Source: Bacteroidales bacterium
GTDB lineage: Bacteria > Bacteroidota > Bacteroidia > Bacteroidales > Muribaculaceae
Reading direction: 5' to 3'
Length of the DNA: 13,797 bases
Assembly (NCBI GenBank): GCA_014800065.1
Contig: JAAVGX010000066.1
Location: 1 to 13,797 of the forward strand
Part shown: positions 1-6,268 of the stretch, one piece after another
Layout: every line of letters starts with the position of its first letter
How positions within the stretch are numbered: the stretch's first letter is position 1
Position numbers and translations under genes: made by a program
Notes under the pieces: model-generated
What the model was told of the DNA's origin: nothing
The model's input: the letters and a program-made list of their open reading frames with translations, nothing else
The model's database searches: none

Positions 1-197
1 GCCACGATATCGTTGACGGCTCGGGGCTTCTGGCGCGATGTGCGTTGTGTTCTCGCGGTTGTGGATGATGATGTGGACACCTTTTCTTCCACCATGGTGT
101 TCCACTGCCCGCAAGCCGGACATTTGCCCACCCATTTGGGCGAATCTGCGCCACAGTTGGAGCAGAACCACATTGTTTTTTCTGCTTTCTTAGCCAT
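1..197 (-). CDS. radA: RadA/Sms DNA repair ATPase, N-terminal fragment
   Basis: Only the first 65 codons are present; the gene runs off the left edge. The start ATG is at 197-195, and the protein opens MAKKAEKTMWFCSNCGADSP. It carries the RadA zinc finger: Cys12, Cys15, Cys26 and Cys29 in CSNCG-(x)9-KCPACG, followed by QWNTMVEE. This is the characteristic start of RadA, a RecA-like ATPase that drives branch migration during homologous recombination. The Walker A and Lon-like domains would lie outside the window. The start overlaps the last 8 nt of the upstream methyltransferase gene (stop TAA at 192-190), which suggests cotranscription and translational coupling with it and with bioB. The finger alone is nearly diagnostic; the rest of the protein cannot be judged. 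Confidence 0.93.
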   Translation of the reverse strand, partial: MAKKAEKTMWFCSNCGADSPKWVGKCPACGQWNTMVEEKVSTSSSTTARTQRTSRQKPRAVNDIV

Positions 198-978
198 TGC
201 TTCTGAAATATCTTGAGCGGAATTCGCTCAGGGTTATTGCCGTTGCCGTAGCCACGTTGAGACTTTCGGATGTTTCGGTGTCGGGCGGAAAAGAGGGGAT
301 GAACAGGCGGCTATCCACCGTTTGTGCTACTTCGGGGCTTACTCCGTGGCCTTCATTGCCCATCACCACCACGCCGAATTGCGTAAGTTCGCAGCGATAT
401 ATATTCTCACCGTTGAGGAAGGTGCCGTAGACGGGGGCTTTGCATTGTGCAAGCCATTCGGGCAGGTCGGTGGTAATGACCTTCACACGAGCCAGCGCGC
501 CCATGGTTGCCTGAACAGTCTTAGGATTGAAGGCATCCACGGTATCTTTGGACACGACTATGGAGCGTACTCCCATCCAGTCGGCCGTGCGGATAATCGT
601 GCCCAAGTTGCCGGGGTCTTGAAGGCCGTCTAAAGCTACGACCAACTCCGTTTCAGGGTCAGGCAAAGGGGTTTCGATTTGGGGCAACATAAAGGCTGCG
701 ATTACGGGAGGGGTGTTGCTCAGGCGCGTAATTTCACGCATCAGTCCGGGAGTACAGACGTAACAATCCGCCCCATCGAAGTTGTGAAGAAGGTCGGAGT
801 GCTCATCGTACCATTCCGTAGTATAGAAGAGATACCTACACACGAACGCCCGGTTCAAATCCGTAACGCACTTTGTGCCCTCGGCCACGAAAAGGCCTGT
901 TCGACGACGCCACTTGGCACTGTCGAGCGAGGCCATTTCCTTGAGAACACGCTTTGAAGGCGGTGTATCAGAAAACAT
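190..978 (-). CDS. TrmH/SpoU-family RNA 2'-O-methyltransferase
   Basis: A 262-residue SPOUT-class methyltransferase that would transfer a methyl group from SAM to a ribose 2'-OH in rRNA or tRNA. Residues about 8-75 (from SKRVLKEMASL) look like the SpoU substrate-binding domain. The catalytic domain has all three motifs: DPGNLGTIIRTADWMGV with Asn124 and Arg130, VVMGNEGHGVS around 204-214, and SESLNVATATAI around 237-248. The last two form the knotted SAM site. I chose ATG at 978 because it begins MFSDTPPSKRV, as in the family, and has GGAGGAGG a few bases upstream. An in-frame ATG at 1014 would add 12 residues lying wholly inside bioB. The gene overlaps the bioB stop by 11 nt and the radA start by 8 nt. 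RlmB-, TrmH- and MRM3-like members cannot be told apart here, so the modified nucleotide is unknown. Confidence 0.9.
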   Translation of the reverse strand: MFSDTPPSKRVLKEMASLDSAKWRRRTGLFVAEGTKCVTDLNRAFVCRYLFYTTEWYDEHSDLLHNFDGADCYVCTPGLMREITRLSNTPPVIAAFMLPQIETPLPDPETELVVALDGLQDPGNLGTIIRTADWMGVRSIVVSKDTVDAFNPKTVQATMGALARVKVITTDLPEWLAQCKAPVYGTFLNGENIYRCELTQFGVVVMGNEGHGVSPEVAQTVDSRLFIPSFPPDTETSESLNVATATAITLSEFRSRYFRSNG

Positions 979-1960
979 ATCCTGCCTCCTCCACCATCTT
1001 TTTATCTTCGGCAATAGTGGAGCCTAATGTTGTGAGCAAATCGCCCACGATAGCACCATTGATGCCGATGCGCATACACTTGAGCTGAGTATCGCGGTCC
1101 AGTCGCTTTCGACCGCCCGCGAACCGCAGATCCTTGTCGGGATGCGCCAGGCGGAAGATGGCTATTGTGTCGAGTATTTCTTCATCGCTTATCAATGGTG
1201 TATTTTCCAAAGGTGTACCCGTAATCGGAGCAAGAATATTGATAGGAATCGACACCGGGTCGACCTCCCGCAGGAAAATGGCGAACTCCACACGCTGGCG
1301 AGCACTCTCCCCCATACCGATAATACCACCGGAGCAAATTTCGAATCCTATTTCTCGGGCTGCGTTGATGGTAGCCATTTTGTCGGCCTGACTATGGGTG
1401 CTGCATAGAGTCGGGAAATAGGAAGGAGCTGTTTCCATATTGCAGTGGTAACGGTGAGTGCCGGAATCCCACAGGCGCTTCAGTTCATCGTGATTGAGCA
1501 ATCCCAGCGAGGCGCAGGTGCCAATGTTTTCAGTCCGGCGAACAGTGGTGAGGAGGTTAATGACCTCGTCGAGGGCTCGCCCTTTGACAGCCTTGCCGGA
1601 TGCGACGGCGGAATAGCGCCCTACTCCATTGGAGGCCAGTACGTTGGCAACTTCAAGTGCCTCACGTTCGTCCACAAAGTCGTAGGTGTCGCAACCGGTG
1701 TTGTAATGAGCGCTCTGAGCGCACCATTTGCAATTTTCTGAGCAACGACCCGAACGGGCGTTGACAATGGAGCAAGAATCGAATTTGCGCGGTCGACGAG
1801 CTGAAGTGACGGCCTCGGCGGCTTCGTAGAGTGCTGCACGGTGAGCCGGGTCGGTGATGTCGGCAAGTCGGTAAAGGATATGGTCGGGAACAATGCCGCC
1901 CTCGAGCGCAATGGAGCGCGCAAGGGCAATAGCATCGTCTATAGTAAGGTCTTTAGTCAT
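968..1960 (-). CDS. bioB: Biotin synthase
   Basis: A radical SAM enzyme of 330 residues that inserts sulfur into dethiobiotin, the last step of biotin synthesis. The [4Fe-4S]/SAM motif is exact: Cys73, Cys77 and Cys80 in GRCSENCKWCAQSAHY. Other BioB hallmarks are SGKAVKGR, YHCNMET, ICSGGIIGMGES, PINILAPITGTPLE and FAGGRKR, whose Arg corresponds to the unusual arginine ligand of the [2Fe-2S] cluster. Length matches the family. I place the start at ATG 1960 (MTKDLTIDDAIALARSI). An in-frame ATG at 2032 would add 24 residues, but they would be translated from the repeat-rich leader and look low in complexity (KPPKPQITLP). The stop overlaps the start of the methyltransferase gene. No other biotin genes are in the window. 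Confidence 0.95.
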   Translation of the reverse strand: MTKDLTIDDAIALARSIALEGGIVPDHILYRLADITDPAHRAALYEAAEAVTSARRPRKFDSCSIVNARSGRCSENCKWCAQSAHYNTGCDTYDFVDEREALEVANVLASNGVGRYSAVASGKAVKGRALDEVINLLTTVRRTENIGTCASLGLLNHDELKRLWDSGTHRYHCNMETAPSYFPTLCSTHSQADKMATINAAREIGFEICSGGIIGMGESARQRVEFAIFLREVDPVSIPINILAPITGTPLENTPLISDEEILDTIAIFRLAHPDKDLRFAGGRKRLDRDTQLKCMRIGINGAIVGDLLTTLGSTIAEDKKMVEEAGYVF

Positions 1961-2001
1961 TATTTGGATAATTGGTTTATAGATGGCAGGGAGGGTAATT
2001 T

Positions 2002-2055
2002 GAGGTTTAGGAGGTTTAGCATATAAACTCATAAACTCTTAAACCCCTAAACTTT
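2002..2055 (-). repeat. Tandem and inverted GTTTA/TAAAC repeat in the bioB leader
   Basis: On the plus strand there are two exact 9-mers, GAGGTTTAG (2002-2010 and 2011-2019), then three bases, then two exact 8-mers, ATAAACTC (2023-2030 and 2031-2038), then two looser units, TTAAACCCC (2039-2047) and TAAACTTT (2048-2055). The first pair is nearly the reverse complement of the second (about 14 of 16 bases pair, with one bulged G per unit), so the transcript could fold into a tight hairpin just upstream of bioB. On the transcribed sense, four GTTTA cores recur every 8-9 bases. The same kind of array lies upstream of the permease gene at about 12037-12090. Function unknown. Confidence 0.72.
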
Positions 2056-2078
2056 ATCATTATCCCCTGAACATCATG

Positions 2079-3734
2079 TTAATGCTGGTAGAGGAAGCGC
2101 TTGATGGAGCGCTTGGGAGTCTTTTCAAATTCTTCGTGGAAGAGCTTGTGTCCTGAAATCTGGCTGTAGGAGGGTAAATCGGGATTCAGTTTGGCGATAT
2201 TGTCGTCCATCACCTTATCCATATCCTCGAACTTGAATCCATCCTTGGTGGCTACTTCGATGTCGGGGTAAATGAGAGCCACGAGTTTACCATCGCGTTC
2301 AACCACCAGCGATTCAGCCACATAAGGCATATTATTAAGTTTTTGCTCAATTTCTTCGGGATAGATGTTCTGGCCCGACGGACCAAGAATCATATTCTTG
2401 TCGCGTCCACGGATATAGAGGAAGCCGCCGGGGTCGATTTGGCAGATGTCACCGGTATTCATCCACCCGTCTTTGAGCACGGCTTCAGTGGCTTCATCGT
2501 TCTTGTAATAGCCCTTCATCACATTTTCCCCTTTCACCCAAAGCACGCCTGGAGTAGCGACGGGGTCGGGAGAATCTATTCGGAGCTCCATGCGGTGCAC
2601 AGGTTTGCCACAGGCGCCGGGGCGCTGGATATCCCATGGTGCATAGGCAATGAGGGGGCCGCATTCAGTCATGCCATATCCTACGGTATAGGGGAAGCGG
2701 ATACGGCGCAGGAAAGTCTCTACTTCTTTATTCAGACCCGCGCCTCCGATGATCAGCTCCTTCAAATTTCCTCCAAAGGCGCCCTCGAGTTTTTCTTTCA
2801 CCTTATTCAGAATTTTGTCGTCCACATATGGAAGATGAAGCATGAATTTGGTGAGGGGTTTGTCCAGCACGGGGAAGATGCGTGTCTTCACAATCTTCTC
2901 AATAATCAGCGGAACGGCTACTATGAGTTTGGGTCGCACCTCAGCAAAGGCTTCCAGAATAACTTTTGGCGATGGTGTGCGTGTGAGGAATGAGATATGA
3001 CAACCTTTCACAAAAGGATGAATCATTTCCACCATCAGGCCGAACATATGAGCCAGAGGTAGCATGGACACCATGCCGTCACCGGGCTTGAGAAAGTTCA
3101 ATCCATCGATGCAGTACTGTACATTGGACCATAAATTCCCGTAGGTGAGCATTACACCCTTGGAGAAGCCGGTGGAACCGGAGGTGTAGTTTATCAGCGC
3201 AAGGTCGTCCTTTTTGTCGGGTGTGTAGGTCACATCTTCGGGACGGAAGCGCTCGGGATATTTTTCGCCGAACAACCGGTTGAGGTTATCGCGGGCTTCG
3301 GTGAGTTTTTTATTGCGGGAAAACAGTAGCGAGTAGTCGTTTACCAAAATCGCGCCTTCGAGTTTGTCCATGCTTGAATGGTCCAGATTCTCCCAGGTGT
3401 GAGAATCCACGAAGAATAGGCGCGCTTCGGAGTGGTTCACCAAATGATGCACCGTATCGGGCTTGAAATCGTGGAGAATAGGCACGGCCACGGTGCCATA
3501 AGTAAGTGAGGCCAAGGCTGCAATAGCCCATTGCGATGAGTTTTTGCCACAAAAAGCTATTTTATCTCCCTTCTTCAAGCCTGCCTTTTCAAAAAGCAGA
3601 TGAAGTTTGGCAATCTTACGGGCCACATCTTTATATAGATAAGATGCACCATGGAAATCAGTGAGCGCCGGGCGCTCCCAGTTATTGCGCAGTGTGGCCT
3701 GCAGGTATTCAATCAGAGTGTCGTAATTCTTCAT
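2079..3734 (-). CDS. AMP-dependent acyl-CoA synthetase (long-chain type)
   Basis: A 551-residue ANL-superfamily enzyme that would activate a fatty acid to acyl-AMP and pass it to coenzyme A. The adenylation motifs are in order: phosphate loop YTSGSTGFSKG (183-193), PLAHMFG (226-232), YGMTECGP (353-360), NTGD (426-429), and FLYIRGRDKNMIL with SGQNIYPEEIE (438-463). This set is typical of long-chain fatty acid-CoA ligases. At the C-terminus, KTPKRSIKRFLY occupies the place of the usual PxTxxGKIxR motif; the position of the catalytic lysine seems to be Ser543, with Lys541 and Lys545 beside it. It starts at ATG 3734 and has its own likely promoter. bioB follows after 118 bp. A role in feeding acyl chains to lipid or biotin metabolism is only a guess from position. 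Confidence 0.9.
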   Translation of the reverse strand: MKNYDTLIEYLQATLRNNWERPALTDFHGASYLYKDVARKIAKLHLLFEKAGLKKGDKIAFCGKNSSQWAIAALASLTYGTVAVPILHDFKPDTVHHLVNHSEARLFFVDSHTWENLDHSSMDKLEGAILVNDYSLLFSRNKKLTEARDNLNRLFGEKYPERFRPEDVTYTPDKKDDLALINYTSGSTGFSKGVMLTYGNLWSNVQYCIDGLNFLKPGDGMVSMLPLAHMFGLMVEMIHPFVKGCHISFLTRTPSPKVILEAFAEVRPKLIVAVPLIIEKIVKTRIFPVLDKPLTKFMLHLPYVDDKILNKVKEKLEGAFGGNLKELIIGGAGLNKEVETFLRRIRFPYTVGYGMTECGPLIAYAPWDIQRPGACGKPVHRMELRIDSPDPVATPGVLWVKGENVMKGYYKNDEATEAVLKDGWMNTGDICQIDPGGFLYIRGRDKNMILGPSGQNIYPEEIEQKLNNMPYVAESLVVERDGKLVALIYPDIEVATKDGFKFEDMDKVMDDNIAKLNPDLPSYSQISGHKLFHEEFEKTPKRSIKRFLYQH

Positions 3735-3765
3735 TTTGCAACAGTTGAAAAATAGAAATACATCG

Positions 3766-3795
3766 CGAAAGTAGTAATTTTTTGCGAGATTTCAA
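3766..3795 (-). promoter_or_regulatory. Candidate Bacteroidota sigma-70 promoter for the acyl-CoA synthetase
   Basis: Read on the minus strand, a -7 box TACTTTCG (3773-3766) resembles the Bacteroidota consensus TAnnTTTG. A TTG core (3795-3793) stands 19 bases upstream, within the normal spacing of the -33 TTTG box. Transcription would begin roughly 25 bases before the ATG at 3734, in the only gap of more than 100 bp between the sigma-factor module and this gene. Both boxes deviate from consensus by a base or so. The sequence just upstream also contains an imperfect palindrome (3806-3821). Confidence 0.5.
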
Positions 3796-3868
3796 TAATT
3801 ATTCTGGCTAAAAGTTCAGCCTTCCTAATTTATAACAAAGAAGCGAGCAAAATGTTACGACTATCGTG

Positions 3869-4216
3869 TCAGCTTTTGATGGTGCGTGTGTATGCGGTGA
3901 AGGTTATGACGCAGGTAATTGCTGCTGCCAATATCCAGGCCACGATGTTGGAATAGTCGGTAAGCCGTGGAAATGATGATACCAATGCCACAAGATGTGG
4001 GAATAATACAGTCATCAGCGCTCCGGAAAAAAATCCGGCCACACAGGCTGCTATGATGGCGTGGCGATAGTTACGCAGGGTTTTGCGAGACGATTCGCGA
4101 ATGAACTCTACGCCGTCCAGACGGTTTTCGAGCTTCTTCATGAAAGAATCAGTATCGTTCAACTCGGGCGAGAAGCCTTCGAATAGCTGCTTTAGGTCTT
4201 TGTCTTGTTCGGTCAT
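3869..4216 (-). CDS. Small two-helix membrane protein, possible anti-sigma partner
   Basis: 115 residues, no function recognised. Residues 1-50 are hydrophilic and highly charged (FSPELNDTDSFMKKLENRL), predicted cytosolic and mostly helical. Two hydrophobic segments follow: about 53-78 (AIIAACVAGFFSGALMTVLF) and about 90-109 (NIVAWILAAAITCVITFTAY), with a short basic C-terminus. The ATG at 4216 lies only 6 bp after the stop of the ECF sigma gene, so the two are almost certainly cotranscribed. Position, membrane anchoring and a short N-terminal cytosolic domain suggest it may hold or release the sigma factor. However, it has no recognisable anti-sigma zinc motif (HxxxCxxC) and no FecR-like periplasmic domain. 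I treat the anti-sigma role as inference only. Confidence 0.78.
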   Translation of the reverse strand: MTEQDKDLKQLFEGFSPELNDTDSFMKKLENRLDGVEFIRESSRKTLRNYRHAIIAACVAGFFSGALMTVLFPHLVALVSSFPRLTDYSNIVAWILAAAITCVITFTAYTRTIKS

Positions 4217-4222
4217 GATTAT

Positions 4223-4696
4223 TCAGGAGAGTAAGTTTTTAAGATGGTTACGACCACGGGATAGAATCTGGCGGATGTTTCCCTCGGATGTTTCAAGTGT
4301 AGCTGCGATTTCGGCTGTCGGCGTATCCTCAAGGTAGTACATCACCACAGCCGTACGTTCTTTATCCGTAAGCAAACCGAGCGCCTTATATAGAGCTTGG
4401 TACCGAAAAGAATCGTCGGCTCCGGTGGAGGCATGAATCCCGGCAGCCTGCTCTATGGGCTCGTTGAGTTTGTGCGAACGCATATGGCTGATGAAACAGT
4501 TGTAGGCTATCCGCCTTGTCCATCCGTAAAAATTTGCAATGTCACCGGCGGTGTCGATTGCAAGATACGCCCGCAAATAGGCTTCCTGGGCCAGGTCGTC
4601 GGCCAGCGCTCCATCTCCGCAACAAAGGGCAGTCAGGAACCGGCGCAGGCCGGCCTGACTTTCCTTTACAAGTTGTGTGAAGCGGTCGCGAGTCAT
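4223..4696 (-). CDS. ECF-family RNA polymerase sigma factor
   Basis: A 157-residue sigma factor with only the two ECF domains. Sigma2 spans about 15-75 and includes DDLAQEAYLRAYLA (core-binding helix) and FYGWTRRIAYNCFISHMRS (-10 recognition). Sigma4 spans about 100-154 and includes LTDKERTAVVMYYLED and the helix-turn-helix TAEIAATLETSEGNIRQILSRGRNHLK. It would redirect RNA polymerase to a small regulon. The start is ATG 4696, whose ATGA overlaps the TGA of the preceding small membrane-protein gene. A start at 4729 would add 11 residues encoded inside that gene. Downstream, 6 bp away, is another small membrane protein. No FecR/TonB/SusCD genes adjoin it, so this is not a polysaccharide-utilisation type sigma pair. 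Confidence 0.93.
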   Translation of the reverse strand: MTRDRFTQLVKESQAGLRRFLTALCCGDGALADDLAQEAYLRAYLAIDTAGDIANFYGWTRRIAYNCFISHMRSHKLNEPIEQAAGIHASTGADDSFRYQALYKALGLLTDKERTAVVMYYLEDTPTAEIAATLETSEGNIRQILSRGRNHLKNLLS

Positions 4697-5082
4697 TTGT
4701 TTTCGATTTGCTTGCGACCGATGAAGCAAACCACCATGTAGGAAATGCCTATGGCAAGGAGTATTCCACCCAACATTCCTTTTTCGGCACTGTCGTTGTC
4801 GGGTAAATTATGCTCCAAGGCGGCGCTGATGAAGAGCACGATGCTGAGCAGAGTGCAGATGAGGCCGCTGAGCAGACGGCGGTTGTTGATTTCCTGAGGA
4901 GTGCGTTTTGGTTTGGCAAGTGATTCCACCAGCTTGTCCACATCCATGTTAGGATTCAGTTTGATGGCTTCCATCAGTACCTGAGTACGTTTGTTCTGTG
5001 AGTTGATTCGTACGCGAGTGGTAAGCCACACGATGATGATGGGGAGTACGACACAAATGCCGAGTGCTACAAGTTCTTTCAT
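4693..5082 (-). CDS. Small three-helix membrane protein, DUF6249-like
   Basis: 129 residues. The layout is a first membrane helix at about 3-22 (LVALGICVVLPIIIVWLTTR), a basic then helical cytosolic stretch (about 23-66, NSQNKRTQVLMEAIKLNPNMDVDKLVESL), then helices at about 68-88 (LLSGLICTLLSIVLFISAAL) and about 103-122 (MLGGILLAIGISYMVVCFIG). This organisation, ending in a glycine-rich last helix, recalls the DUF6249 proteins that are common in Bacteroidota, but I assign that from memory of the pattern. It precedes the sigma factor and shares an ATGA overlap with it, so the two are translationally coupled. It could be part of the signal-sensing module or a regulated target; no catalytic residues are visible. 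It lies 82 bp after hemW. Confidence 0.78.
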   Translation of the reverse strand: MKELVALGICVVLPIIIVWLTTRVRINSQNKRTQVLMEAIKLNPNMDVDKLVESLAKPKRTPQEINNRRLLSGLICTLLSIVLFISAALEHNLPDNDSAEKGMLGGILLAIGISYMVVCFIGRKQIENK

Positions 5083-5164
5083 TTTTATATCTATTTTACA
5101 GTTTCTAATTTCTTGAGGACGTTCTCATCTATATGACGCAATGAAGCCACAAAGTGTGACAACG

Positions 5165-6247
5165 TCAGATAAAAATTTCGCGAATAATAGCGTCCGAAAT
5201 TAGAAAATGCTCTTCGGGAATAATAACCCGGCCATCCCTCGCCGTCATAAGTCCCTGATTGACAAACTTCTGCACAACCACCCAGCTCTGTTGGGGAATT
5301 TGCTCCACGGGCAGCCCGGAATCGGTGCGCAGTGCGGTGAAGATGCGGTCGTTGATGCGGTCGGTTTCTGTCTCCTCGTCGATAACTGCCGCATTGCCGG
5401 GATCGGAGAGGTAGGCCTTGAGATTGGATGGCACATAGCGGCGGATACCTCGGGCATCCAGACTGTGCGCCCCCGGGCCAAGCCCGAGATAAGGCGTTTC
5501 GTTCCAATAAGCGGAGTTGTGGCGCGAGCGGAAGCCCGCCTTGGCGAAGTTCGATATTTCATAGTGTTCGAACCCGGCATCGGAGGCACGGCGGCAAAGA
5601 GTGGTATACATCGCCTCCACCACCTCGTCGGAGGCTTCCTCAATGAGTCCTTTTCGCAACCGCAAAGTGAGAAGCGTACCATCTTCAAAGGAAAGATTAT
5701 AAGCCGACAGATGCGTAATCCCCTGCTCCAAAAGGGTATCCAGGGAATATGCCCAAGCTTGGTCGGTTTGCCCGGGAAGGCCGTAAATGAGGTCGCAACT
5801 TATGTTGGAAATACCGAAGCTCTTAAGACGTGAAATCGCCTCAAGAGCTTGGCGCGCGCTGTGACGGCGATTGACGGCCTTTAGCTCCGAATCCACCAGC
5901 GATTGCACTCCCATGCTCACTCTGTTCACTCCCGAATTTACCCATGCCTCAATTTTTTCGGCTACGACATCCTCGGGATTGACTTCTATGGTGAATTCCT
6001 CCACCTGAGGCGAGAGCAGTTCCCCTGCCAGACGACTGAATTGCTCCGAGTCCAGCACCGAGGGGGTACCGCCACCGAAGTAGAGCGTTGCCACGGACTG
6101 CCCCCCCAACTCCCAACGACGGCTACGATACTCCTGTATCACAGCCTCCACATACTCATCGCTGCTCCTACTATCGGCTATGGAATAGAAGTCGCAATAT
6201 GCACATTTGGCATGGCAAAAGGGTACGTGAACGTAGATTCCGGCCAC
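5165..6247 (-). CDS. hemW: Radical SAM heme chaperone HemW
   Basis: 360 residues, matching HemW, which binds heme and is thought to deliver it to respiratory enzymes; older annotations call it oxygen-independent coproporphyrinogen III oxidase-like. The radical SAM motif is at the N-terminus, Cys11, Cys15 and Cys18 in PFCHAKCAYCDFYS. Further motifs are YFGGGTPSVL (56-65), the EVNPED segment, NRVSMGVQSL, DLIYGLPGQT, YEISNFAKAG and GLGPGAHS, then a C-terminal HemN-type domain. True HemN has an extra cysteine (CxxxCxxCxC); here the residue two after the third Cys is Phe, supporting HemW. The start is GTG at 6247: no ATG lies between it and the in-frame upstream stop, and any later start would lose the cluster ligands. 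It begins 21 bp after the nuclease gene. Confidence 0.93.
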   Translation of the reverse strand: MAGIYVHVPFCHAKCAYCDFYSIADSRSSDEYVEAVIQEYRSRRWELGGQSVATLYFGGGTPSVLDSEQFSRLAGELLSPQVEEFTIEVNPEDVVAEKIEAWVNSGVNRVSMGVQSLVDSELKAVNRRHSARQALEAISRLKSFGISNISCDLIYGLPGQTDQAWAYSLDTLLEQGITHLSAYNLSFEDGTLLTLRLRKGLIEEASDEVVEAMYTTLCRRASDAGFEHYEISNFAKAGFRSRHNSAYWNETPYLGLGPGAHSLDARGIRRYVPSNLKAYLSDPGNAAVIDEETETDRINDRIFTALRTDSGLPVEQIPQQSWVVVQKFVNQGLMTARDGRVIIPEEHFLISDAIIREIFI

Positions 6248-6268
6248 CGGTATTAAATATTTTGGAGA

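Noticed and set aside
1961..2032. A 24-residue N-terminal extension of BioB from ATG 2032
   Set aside because: The extra residues come from the repeat-rich leader and do not resemble BioB N-termini, and the protein from 1960 has the normal family length.
3806..3821. Palindrome GGCTAAAAGTTCAGCC considered as a terminator after the sigma module
   Set aside because: The stem is only about six pairs including a G-T wobble, and no T-run follows on the minus strand. It lies just upstream of the promoter candidate, so an operator role is possible but unsupported.
5146..5160. Small hairpin GCCACAAAGTGTGAC just after the hemW stop, considered as a terminator
   Set aside because: The stem is six pairs with a wobble and a three-base loop, with no T-run after it. 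Transcription probably continues into the small membrane-protein gene.
5091..5507. A minus-strand frame whose end (SHFVASLRHIDENVLKKL) looks protein-like downstream of hemW
   Set aside because: Most of it overlaps hemW in another frame and is arginine- and proline-rich there. HemW already ends normally with its own stop, so a frameshifted longer HemW is not needed. Only the last 25 or so codons lie outside, too few to call.
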